Of a stretch of 64,000 nucleotides of DNA, positions 32,580 through 41,025 are shown in pieces. Positions within the stretch are counted from its first letter, which is position 1. The number at the start of each line of letters is the position of its first letter. The stretch spans positions 1 through 64,000 of the forward strand of contig CAJQUW010005535.1 of NCBI GenBank assembly GCA_907163375.1, given 5' to 3'. This DNA comes from Prostheceraeus crozeri (Eukaryota; Platyhelminthes; Polycladida; Euryleptidae). The notes below the pieces were generated by a model that did no database searches, had not been told where the DNA came from, and saw only the letters and a list, made by a program, of their open reading frames with translations. Position numbers and translations under genes: made by a program.

Positions 32580-33080
32580 TTAGAATTTTGCTAGACCATT
32601 ACCTCTTATTTCTTCAATTGTTTTTTCATTATGTTTACTATCAGACGGAGCTCCGCTCCTCAAGGTTTCACCCCCAACAGCTATGTTAGCAATTTTGTTT
32701 TTTGTTTCATCTGAAAGTTTTTTTAATTTTTTTAGTTCTTCAGAATCATTCTTGAGTTTACGAATAGCTTCTAGTTGTTTTAATTCGTTTTGTGATTTAA
32801 CAGCATTTGATATTGCACTAGCTGTACTACCTATAGCAGCTGCTCCTTTTGCAGCAGATGTAATCAAATCTTTATTATTTTTAATTAAGTTAACGATACT
32901 ACCAATACCAGAAAAGATGCAATCCCCTTCTTTTTGGACGGCACCTGCGGTGCCTAGGAACTTTTCTGTTCCGACAGTTTCTACACTATCATAATGGTAC
33001 ACAGGTTTCATAGATGGTTCATGAGCAATTTTAATATTTGATGCAAAATGTTTAAGATTGTGTTTATAAATTATAGGCAT
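32580..33080 (-). CDS. Polinton pVI-like hydrophobic/coiled-coil protein (166 aa)
   Basis: Open. The N-terminal part (MPIIYKHNLKHFASNIKIAH) is followed by GDCIFSGIGSIVNLIK, an Ala-rich hydrophobic segment (AAKGAAAIGSTASAISNAV) at about residues 78-97, and a Lys/Glu/Leu helix (LKQLEAIRKLKNDSEELKKL). This resembles membrane-lytic minor capsid proteins of adenoviruses and Polintons, an inference from composition and gene position only. Two hairpin insertions are read in frame: 32940-32972 (within KFLGTAGAV) and 32644-32661 (TLRSGAPSD). Confidence 0.55.
   Translation of the reverse strand: MPIIYKHNLKHFASNIKIAHEPSMKPVYHYDSVETVGTEKFLGTAGAVQKEGDCIFSGIGSIVNLIKNNKDLITSAAKGAAAIGSTASAISNAVKSQNELKQLEAIRKLKNDSEELKKLKKLSDETKNKIANIAVGGETLRSGAPSDSKHNEKTIEEIRGNGLAKF
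32644..32661. repeat. Hairpin inside the pVI-like gene (family A half)
   Basis: GGAGC/GCTCC with loop TCC, the second hairpin of family A, read in frame near the C-terminus. Confidence 0.6.
32940..32972. repeat. Double hairpin inside the pVI-like gene
   Basis: GGCACC/GGTGCC (loop TGC) followed two bases later by GGAAC/GTTCC (loop TTTTCT). Same two-hairpin plan as families A-C with different arms; 33 bases in frame. Confidence 0.7.
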
Positions 33081-33122
33081 TTTTTAGGAATAAATTTGAC
33101 TTTTTGGGAAAAATATAAATGC

Positions 33123-33176
33123 GGGTGAAGCGCGAAGCCCTGGAAGACATCTCCGTTGACCCATGAACCGATGTCC
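33123..33176 (-). repeat. Double-hairpin element, family C (long-loop form), intergenic
   Basis: Identical over 45 bases (33132-33176) to the genic copy at 30608-30652, but lying between genes and preceded by GCGGGTGAAGC. It shows that the same sequence can sit in coding and non-coding DNA. Confidence 0.85.
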
Positions 33177-33192
33177 ATTATAAAAAAAATGT

Positions 33193-33366
33193 TTATTTTT
33201 TGTTCTTAACTTTTGCAGATTGCGTTTTTGGTTTAACTTTATCAGGAACCAAACCTGCATCAATCATTCTTTTTATTCTATGATTTTCTTTCATAATATT
33301 TCTTTCTTTTATTAACTCTTCTAATTGTTTAATTCTTTTAAAATTATTAGCTCTAATTTTATCCAT
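33193..33366 (-). CDS. Small basic Polinton protein (57 aa), paralogue of the 42326 gene N-terminus
   Basis: ATG at 33364-33366, stop at 33193-33195. The product begins MDKIRANNFKRIKQLEELIK and continues ERNIMKENH. This is nearly the same as the start of the plus-strand gene at 42326 (MDKVRADNFKRIKQLDELIK, QRNIMKENH). The shared block of about 30 residues is a predicted basic coiled coil; the remaining 25 residues (KVKPKTQSAKVKNKK end) are Lys-rich and not shared. Function unknown; nucleic-acid binding or virion packing is possible. It was below the length usually called but the paralogy supports it. Confidence 0.7.
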   Translation of the reverse strand: MDKIRANNFKRIKQLEELIKERNIMKENHRIKRMIDAGLVPDKVKPKTQSAKVKNKK

Positions 33367-33525
33367 TTTTAAAATTATATACTTTTATATACTTTTATAT
33401 ATTTATACTTTTTTATTTTTAAAATTATATTTATATTTTTGCATTTTTAAAATTATATTTATATTTTTTATGATTCTTATTTTTTATAGGTAAAAAATAT
33501 TTAAATTAATATTTACAATACTCGT
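33367..33525. other. AT-rich gap
   Basis: Runs of 'atacttttat' and 'aaaattatatttatatttt' repeats; no gene. Probably the promoter side of the 57-codon gene. Confidence 0.35.
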
Positions 33526-34413
33526 TTAAGATTTACGTTTGTGAATGGACAACAACTTCGAGATAACTTTATTAATTGCCTGTTGCACTTTATCTATTGC
33601 GTCAAGCAGCGTGTGATGTACTTTAATTTCTCTTCTATTAACTTGCATTTTCTGCTGATTAATCTTCAACGCCGTTTTAAGAGCATTTAACTTAATTTTA
33701 AGAACATCTAATTGTCTTTTAACAGCATCTAACTGTTCTGTATTTTCTTTAGAGTTTTCTTGTAAATTTTTCTTTAATTCATTTTCTAAATTGATTTTAA
33801 GAGTTTTCATTTTATCAACTTTTTCATTAAGTGAGTTTACTTCATTTATTATTCTATTCATCTTTTTCATTTGTTGAGTAATTTTAGAACTCAATTCATC
33901 AACACTTTTTTGGAATGTAGTTTGTAACTGTTTTAAATTTTTTTTAATTCTTTCAGGTAGTTTTTCTATTTCATCTTCTAATTGTTCTTTTAACATTTTT
34001 ATCTGATGTTTATTTTTAATGACTGCAGATTTTAAATTTAAAGAAAGTAATATTAAAATTTTTGATTGTTCTGAAATCTTTTTAAAAAGTTTTACTATAT
34101 CTGCTTCTAGCTCTCTATCCTTTTTATCAAGTTTTAATAATTTTTCGTTTAATGATTTATCATTAAGTTTAAGCAACTTTAATTCATTCATCAGTGGAAC
34201 CAAAACATCGTTTATATATTTTTCTTTTAATTCATTGATTTGCGTATCAACATATTGTTTATTTGTTAACTCTGTATTTTGTTGTGGAAGAATAGAAAGA
34301 TGTAATGGACCAGATAAAACGTCTCCAGTTTTCATGATATAATTTTCTATCTCTATTTCTAATTCACGATTATTCGGGATATATGCACCTCCACCAACAT
34401 TTGGTAACATCAT
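33526..34413 (-). CDS. Fibre-like coiled-coil Polinton protein (295 aa)
   Basis: I choose ATG at 34413 (MMLPNVGGGAYIPN). A longer frame starts 21 codons upstream but reads through AT-rich repeats. Residues about 29-57 (KTGDVLSGPLHLS, PQQNTELTNKQYVD) match the motif that starts the shaft repeats of phage tail fibres (GDL.G.L.L...P....A.NK.YVD). The rest (60-290) is a long heptad-rich coiled coil with many Leu/Ile/Lys/Glu and almost no Pro or Cys. An inference is a trimeric virion fibre or spike. Open, no breaks seen. Same strand and block as the capsid-like genes. Confidence 0.6.
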   Translation of the reverse strand: MMLPNVGGGAYIPNNRELEIEIENYIMKTGDVLSGPLHLSILPQQNTELTNKQYVDTQINELKEKYINDVLVPLMNELKLLKLNDKSLNEKLLKLDKKDRELEADIVKLFKKISEQSKILILLSLNLKSAVIKNKHQIKMLKEQLEDEIEKLPERIKKNLKQLQTTFQKSVDELSSKITQQMKKMNRIINEVNSLNEKVDKMKTLKINLENELKKNLQENSKENTEQLDAVKRQLDVLKIKLNALKTALKINQQKMQVNRREIKVHHTLLDAIDKVQQAINKVISKLLSIHKRKS

Positions 34414-34441
34414 TTTTAAACAATAAAAATAAAATTTTTTC

Positions 34442-34545
34442 TGATTATAAAAAATACATAAATTATAAAAATACATAAATTATAAAAATACATAAATTAT
34501 AAAAATACATAAATTATAAAAATACATAAATTATAAAAAATAAAA
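34442..34545. repeat. 17-bp tandem repeat in the divergent promoter region
   Basis: The unit TACATAAATTATAAAAA recurs at 34455, 34472, 34489, 34506 and 34523. It lies between the minus-strand fibre-like gene and the plus-strand zinc-finger gene, so probably in a bidirectional promoter. Confidence 0.8.
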
Positions 34546-34569
34546 TTTTTCCTAATAAAAATAAAAAAA

Positions 34570-35468
34570 ATGGAAATGACTCAAATTTGTCAAGTTTGCA
34601 ATATGCGTTTTTTAAATCAAACACTATTATATTCTCATATGAAAAACACACCATGTGGTATGCATATGAATCAATTACAACCTAATAATATACAACCTAA
34701 TAATATTCAGAATAATATTCAACCTAATAATAGTATTCAGTATAATAATATTCAATCAGAGCAACCATTACAAAGATTAAAGCATTTATTTATTTCAGAT
34801 AAAGAACAAAATCTTTATACTGCTAGAATAAATACACCTAGGCAAAATACTGCTAGAATAAATACACCTAGGCAAAATAATAATAATTATTTAGCACAAA
34901 ATAATAATGTAGCACAAAATAATAATGTAGCACAAAATAATCCTTTTGTTCAAAATAATCCTTTTGTTCAAAATAATAATGTAGCACAAAATAATTATAT
35001 TGATAAAAATCAATTTGTTGAAAGTAATAACAAAAAAATATGTTCTGGATGTAATAAAAATATAACATCAAAAAATTTTGCACGTCATTAAAAATTATGC
35101 GAACAAACAGAAGAGGTTAAAAAAGAAAAAAAAGATAAATTAAAAGATCAGTTATGTCGTAATTGTAATAAATATTTTACAAATCAAGGAATTACTAATC
35201 ATTATAATTCTTGTATAAGTTCTACAAGACAATGTACAAGTTGTCAAATTACTAAACCTAAGACAGAGTTTTATGATAGTAAATATCAGTGTAAGGATTG
35301 TTTAAAAGAAAAAGTTAAATGTAGAGGTTGTCAAAAAATTATATTAAAGAAAAATTTTCAGCGACATGTAACACTATGTCCAAAACTTAATCAACGTAAT
35401 AATCAACATAATAATCAACATAATAATCAACATAATAATAATTTATGTCAAAATAATAATTTATATTA
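34570..35468 (+). pseudogene. Polinton zinc-ribbon/C2H2-like gene with Asn-rich linkers, broken
   Basis: The start encodes a C2H2-like finger (CQVCNMRFLNQTLLYSHM). A long Asn/Gln-rich linker made of short tandem repeats (QPNNIQ, ARINTPRQN, VAQNN, PFVQNN) follows. CxxC knuckles come after it (CSGCNKNI, CRNCNKYF, CTSCQITKPKTEFY, CKDC, CRGC). The pattern suggests a nucleic-acid-binding or scaffold protein; I cannot name a family. The gene is a fossil with about one break. It precedes the nine-fold palindrome array. Confidence 0.55.
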
Positions 35469-35646
35469 GTATTTCAACTAAAATAGTTATATTTCAACTA
35501 AAATAGTTGTATTTCAACTAAAATAGTTGTATTTCAACTAAAATAGTTGTATTTCAACTAAAATAGTTGTATTTCAACTAAAATAGTTGTATTTCAACTA
35601 AAATAGTTGTATTTCAACTAAAATAGTTGTATTTCAACTAAAATAA
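35468..35646. repeat. Nine-copy 20-bp tandem repeat, each unit a palindrome
   Basis: ATTTCAACTAAAATAGTTGT repeats at exact 20-bp steps from 35471 to 35631. Each unit contains CAACTA-AAA-TAGTTG, so each can fold as a hairpin. The first copy differs by one base (TAGTTAT). It lies between two plus-strand genes. Confidence 0.9.
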
Positions 35647-35712
35647 TCTTATATATATTAAAATATTATTTTTTATAAAGAATAAAATATTATTTTATTA
35701 AAATATTCTTAA

Positions 35713-35846
35713 GCATTCCGGAAGAGAGGAGAGGTTCGGAACATACTTCTTTTGAGTATAGGAACAAAATGTCCGACACATTCCGGAGGTTCTACAGAGG
35801 TTAAAAACACTCATAAGAGTGTAAGAATGCGAGTCCGGAATTAAAA
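35713..35846. other. GC-richer island upstream of the ATPase gene
   Basis: Motif TTCCGGA/TCCGGAA occurs three times (35715, 35780, 35837) in both orientations, and ACACTC/GAGTGT (loop ATAA) forms a hairpin near 35807. It contrasts with the AT-rich surroundings and ends about 40 bases before the ATPase start. It may be a promoter/leader or a degraded cluster of hairpin elements. Confidence 0.4.
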
Positions 35847-35884
35847 AAATAATAATTCCTAAATTTTTATTTTAAAAATATTAA

Positions 35885-37426
35885 ATGAATAAAAACGAAA
35901 ATTTGGAAAGTTTATATTCACCGGTTATAATTAAAAGTAATAAAAGTAATAAAAGTAATCTAAGTCGTCATAAATCTCTTAATGCAATAAACGAAATAAT
36001 AAATAATTATATGAATAACACTGAGTTTCAAGATACACTAACCCCTCAAGATCCGAATCTCACAGATATTAATAATATTGTAGAAATTCCTATATATAAT
36101 ACTAAATATAATAATAATATAGATAAAAATATATATAATAATATAGATAAAAATATATATAATAATATAGATAAAAAATATTTAGAGCCACTACCCCCTA
36201 ATTCATCTCTTAATAAAAAAATACCACAATCAGATCTTACACGTCTTTGGAATTTTTTAAAATTTCATTGTATAAAAATATTGTTAGCATGTATTTTAAT
36301 ATTTTTTATTTATCATCTTGTTATATGTATTGGAAATCAATGGGGTTACTTTCTAACAGAGGAACAAAAGAGAATAATTTTTTATAACCAAGAAAAAAAA
36401 ACTTTTAAAGGATGGAAGACTGAGGAGGATAAGATTAAGGATAAAACTAATAATAAAAATATTAAACAAGGTAAAATGTATCAAGAAAATTTACATTTCA
36501 TTGTTTACGGTAAAACTGGAAGTGGTAAGACTACGTTTATTAAAAAATATATAAACCAATATTATAAGGACGAAACAAAAGTACATATTTTTTGTATGCA
36601 TACTTCTGAATGGCCAACTTTTACAAACGTCTATAATGATAAACAATTAGATGAGTTACAAGATATGGAAAGTTTTGCTGGTACACCTGAAAATAAATCT
36701 TTATTAATTTTAGATGATGTTGCAAGTTTATCAAAACAAAAAAATATGTCAGAAATATTTACAAAAGGAAGACATCAAAATATTCAAATAGTTGTATTAG
36801 CTCATAAAGCTTGTGATGTAGATAATAAGATTAGAGAAAACATTCAAACATTTTTTACAACTACACAAAATAATGCAGCATTCTTTAATGATATCAATAA
36901 AAATTATAAAATGAATATGCCTTTATCATATTATACACAACATAAATATGGAATAATACGTGTTGACACCATAAGTGAACATATGCAAGTATATGATAAA
37001 GACTTGAATATATTAGTAGATACCGAACATGAAATCTATAATAACACTCAAGATTTTGATATTAGAATATATGCAAATACAAAACATTTATCAAATCAAG
37101 TTATAGAACAAATAATTATCTTTTTAGAATCTGAAGCAAAAGTACCACTAAAAATTATTCCTGATACATTTTATTTTTATTTTGATCATTATTTAAATGC
37201 AAAATTTGGTATACCAATACCAAAAAGATTACAAAATAATGAAACATTAAACTATTTAAAAATTGCAATAAATGATGTTAGAAACGGTTTAAGAAAAGCA
37301 ACACCAATAATAACTGATGTTAAATCTACATTTTCTGATGCCAAATCTACATTTGTTGAAGCCAAAAAAACTTTTAATGATATAAAACCATTAATAAATG
37401 ATGTAAGTGAAATACTTAATAATTAA
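35885..37426 (+). CDS. Polinton FtsK/HerA-type genome-packaging ATPase, with membrane segment
   Basis: 513 residues, open. Walker A is GKTGSGKTT (209-217) and Walker B SLLILDDVA (272-280). A conserved downstream block (FTKGRHQNIQIVVLAHKA) fits the A32-like packaging ATPase of Polintons and related viruses. The N-terminal 120 residues are low-complexity with a short repeat (NIYNNIDK, three times). A single transmembrane helix (about 129-149, KILLACILIFFIYHLVICIG) precedes the ATPase domain, which is unusual for this cytosolic family and suggests membrane tethering. The C-terminal end has VKSTFSDAKSTFVEAKKTF, an 8-9-residue repeat. Family role: pumps DNA into the capsid. Confidence 0.85.
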   Translation: MNKNENLESLYSPVIIKSNKSNKSNLSRHKSLNAINEIINNYMNNTEFQDTLTPQDPNLTDINNIVEIPIYNTKYNNNIDKNIYNNIDKNIYNNIDKKYLEPLPPNSSLNKKIPQSDLTRLWNFLKFHCIKILLACILIFFIYHLVICIGNQWGYFLTEEQKRIIFYNQEKKTFKGWKTEEDKIKDKTNNKNIKQGKMYQENLHFIVYGKTGSGKTTFIKKYINQYYKDETKVHIFCMHTSEWPTFTNVYNDKQLDELQDMESFAGTPENKSLLILDDVASLSKQKNMSEIFTKGRHQNIQIVVLAHKACDVDNKIRENIQTFFTTTQNNAAFFNDINKNYKMNMPLSYYTQHKYGIIRVDTISEHMQVYDKDLNILVDTEHEIYNNTQDFDIRIYANTKHLSNQVIEQIIIFLESEAKVPLKIIPDTFYFYFDHYLNAKFGIPIPKRLQNNETLNYLKIAINDVRNGLRKATPIITDVKSTFSDAKSTFVEAKKTFNDIKPLINDVSEILNN

Positions 37427-37440
37427 ACAAATTTATCATA

Positions 37441-37472
37441 ATCAAACCGAAGGTCCTAGGGCTTCGCACGAT
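37441..37472 (-). repeat. Double-hairpin element, family B, after the ATPase gene
   Basis: 32 bp with ATC...GAT ends. AACC/GGT (loop GAA) and GGGC/GCaC (loop TTC), a mildly degraded reverse family B copy. Fourteen bases past the ATPase stop. Confidence 0.7.
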
Positions 37473-37926
37473 TTTGCAGATATATTAGTATTTTTTTTTT
37501 CTCTAAAAATTAAAACAAAAATTTTTTTTAAAAAAAAAACTAAAACACAATTTTTTTCTTAAAAAAATAAAAAATGAAAACATTTTATTGTGTCTTATGT
37601 AAAAAAAAGTTACAAACAAAAAGAAGTTATCAATCTCATCTACAAAGTAAAATGCATTTACAAAATGTAGAACGAGTTGATGAAGGAAATATATTAAAAT
37701 TAAATAGTTATAAAAACTATCTAGAAACATTGCCTATTGATATAAAAGTTAAAAAAATGTTTGATGATTATTCACATTCGGAATATAAAAAATTTTTTAA
37801 TAGTGAAGATGAAGCCGTAACAGATATAAAATATTTATTTAGTGATACTGATGAATTTAACGAAATAGATGAATTTGATGAAGCCGTAACAGATATAAAA
37901 TATTTATTTAATGAATCTGTTCGTGG

Positions 37927-37957
37927 GACATCGGAGATGTCTTCCAGGGCTTCGCCC
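37927..37957 (+). repeat. Double-hairpin element, family C, in the polymerase gene
   Basis: GACATC/GATGTC (loop GGA) and GGGC/GCCC (loop TTC), read in frame as GTSEMSSRASP. It lies in an acidic linker just after a duplicated segment (EAVTDIKYLF). Confidence 0.85.
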
Positions 37958-39515
37958 GTTGAATATAATGAAACCGATAAAACTTTTTCTGATATTCTAA
38001 CCAACTTTTATAATATATTTAAGAAATCTTTCAAATGTTATATGAATGTAGAAGTACTTTATACAAAAAATGGATCTGATGCAATTCCTGAAGAAATAAT
38101 ACAAGGACATTTTACAAATTCACAAGAAATACATAATGTAAATGATATACAACCCATATTTGAATCGATGATACTTAAATTAGAAAATTGTATAATTGAA
38201 GCCCAGTTACGTGAATCTGGTTGGAGATTTGTTAAAATACTATCTAAGAAAATAGTAATTGATAAATATAAAAATAATACTGGTGGTAGTTATGTTCCTT
38301 TACCTTTCAGTTCACCTCAATTAATCAACATAAAAAATGAAGATGATTATTGTTTTCTGTGGAGTATTATAGCACATTTACATCCTGCAAAATATCATAA
38401 AGAAAGACTAAGTCATTACAATAAAGAAGAATACATAAGTGAATTTGATCTTTCTGATGGCTTAGATGAATTTCCATATGATTATAATAGGTTACTAAAG
38501 TTTCATAAAAAGAATAAAAATTTAATTGAAGTAAATGTTTTTGAATTAAATGTGAATTATGTTTCTATTGGTAAAATTACTCCACTTTACTCAGATTCAA
38601 AAAAATTTTATTTGAATAATAAAAATTTTTGCCAATCAGAAATAGTATATAATGATAGAGGTAATTACATGCATCATAATATTTTTTACCAAGGAAATAT
38701 AATATGTACTGAAAAATTTGAACTTGTTAAAACACTAACACCAATAATGATTAATCATAATAATTATAAAGGACGTGCTGATGATTATAATTACAAATAT
38801 TCATCTTTATCTTCAGAATACCAACAAAAATTAGAAAATTTAAATAAAAGTTTACAAAAATGTAAAATAGATTATCAACAACAAACAAAAATGTTACTAC
38901 AAGAATATCAACATAAATATCAAAATAAGATAGAAACAATTCAAAAATTAAATAATGAAGAATTAAATAATGAAGAATTAAATAATAAAGAATTAAATAA
39001 TAAAGAATTAAATAATGAAGAAAATGAAACCAATCAAAAAATAAATGAATCTTTAAAAAAATGTCTACAACAATATAGAGAACAATATGATAAAGAATAT
39101 AGTTATCAGTTACAAATATTAAATCAAAATTATTATCAAAATACATTTAATCTTACAAAAGAAATTAATGAAACACATGAAATATATAAAGATGAATTTT
39201 AAAAACTAGAACAGACAAAACAACCAGCACAAGCGAATATATTATATTATCAGGGTCATTTTATATTGTGTAAAGATGTTTCTATATTTACAAAAACTTC
39301 AGATAATAAAAATTTTCCTTGTCTTCAATGTATGACAAGTTTTAGAACTTTAGAAGAAATGAATAGACATTTGGAGAATTGTCAACAAAACGAAGCAGTT
39401 CAAAATACTTTTCCAAAAGATGATTATTTAGAATATAATAAATGGTATTTTAAAAATAAAGTACCCTTTACTATTTATTGTGATTTTGAAGCATATAATG
39501 TTAATATGACACAAA

Positions 39516-39547
39516 ATCGAACGGAAAGTTCCAGGGCTTCACCCGAT
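39516..39547 (+). repeat. Double-hairpin element, 32 bp, in the polymerase gene
   Basis: ATC...GAT frame; GAAC/GTTC (loop GGAAA) and GGGC/aCCC (loop TTC), read in frame as RTESSRASPD. It falls about ten residues after Exo I and is followed by four copies of SENYN. Confidence 0.8.
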
Positions 39548-40310
39548 TCTGAAAATTATAATTCTGAAAATTATAATTCTGAAAATTATAATTCTGAAAA
39601 AAGTGCGCCTGGAAAAAGTTCAGCTGAACAAAGTAAAGAAAAATATTTATTTGAACAAAAACCATTATGTTGGGGAATGTACATTCATTCGAATTATCCT
39701 GAATTATTTAAATCAGAATATTTACAATACTATGGTGAAGACAGTTCAGAAATGTTTACAAAGAAAGTAGAAGAATTACAAGGACGTTTTTCACAATTGC
39801 TTGAAACAAATAAACCAATGATACCATTAACGGATGAAGAAAGAAAAGAATTTCATGATGAAATAAATTGTTATTACTGTGGAAAATATTTTATAAATAA
39901 ATATAAAACTGGCAGAGGTAGATATATTGATAAAGTAAAAGATCATGATCATCTAAATGGATTATATAGAGGTGCAGCACATAATTCTTGTAATCTTAAT
40001 GCTAACAAATTTAAATATAACTTTGTTCCTTTATATTTCTACAATGGTTCTAAATATGATTTCCATCTAGTAATGAAAGATTTATTTTCATCTGAAAAAT
40101 TACAACAACAAAAAATAAATGTACTATGTAAACAAGAAGAAGAATATTTTTCAATGCAATTAGGTTGTATTAGAATTTTAGATGCATTTAGATTTTTTAC
40201 TCCTTATTCATTAGATGTTATGGGAAAAACTTTGAAACCTGAACAATGTAAAATATTAAATAAATATAATTTAAAACCTTTAAAAGGAATATTTCCGTAT
40301 GAGTATATAG

Positions 40311-40336
40311 CCTGTGGCTCACAGTCGGAGACTGAT
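40311..40336 (+). repeat. Overlapping double hairpin, family D copy 1, in the polymerase gene
   Basis: CTGTG/CACAG (loop GCT) overlaps AGTC/GACT (loop GGA). Read in frame as CGSQSETD. A second copy lies 42 bases downstream. Confidence 0.65.
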
Positions 40337-40352
40337 ATAACTGGAGATAAAA

Positions 40353-40378
40353 CCTGTGGTTCGCAGTCGAAGACTGAT
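40353..40378 (+). repeat. Overlapping double hairpin, family D copy 2, in the polymerase gene
   Basis: Same 26-base unit as 40311 with three differences, read in frame as CGSQSKTD. Confidence 0.65.
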
Positions 40379-41025
40379 TTTAATTCTGTGAATAAAATTA
40401 TGGAAGAAAAACAACTTCCTCCAATAAATAAATTTAAATCAACATTAAAACAATCAAAATTATCTGAAGAAGATTATGCAGAAGCTGAAAAAAATTGGAG
40501 AGAGTTAAATTGTAAAACAATGTATGATTATACAATGAAATATCTACAGATAGATGTATTAATACTAGCTGATCTTTTTGAAAACTTTCGTGATATGTGT
40601 TTAGAATATTACGGAATAGATCCATGTTATTGTTATTCTACACCAGGTTTAACATGGTTAGCAGGATTAAAACATACAAATGTTTAACTTAAACATTATA
40701 AAGAAAATACATATGATAAATTATTATTTTTTGAATCTGGAATTAGAGGTGGTGTTTCATCAGTTTTAGGTAATAGATATGTTAAATGTTATAATAAGAA
40801 AGTAAATCCACAAGAATATGGAATAATGAAACCTTTATCTCCAGAAGAAAAAGAAAAAATATTAGAAATTTTTCGAACGAAACAAGAAGGAGTAGAACGT
40901 GAAAAAGCAATTGATGAATTCATGAGAGAAAACTATTTGTTATATTATGATTTTAATAGCTTATATTCTTCTTGCATGATACAAGAATTACCAACAGGTG
41001 AAATGACATGGTGTAATAATCGTAC

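Noticed and set aside
32683-32994. 103-codon plus-strand frame opposite the pVI-like gene
   Set aside because: It is the antisense shadow of the minus-strand gene, which has the better protein features.
35468-35646. CRISPR-like look of the nine 20-bp repeats
   Set aside because: There are no unique spacers; the units are directly adjacent. The context is a eukaryotic virus-like element with no cas genes.
38751-39146. 131-codon minus-strand frame with YLILHYLI repeats
   Set aside because: Antisense of the Gln/Asn/Glu repeat region of the polymerase gene.
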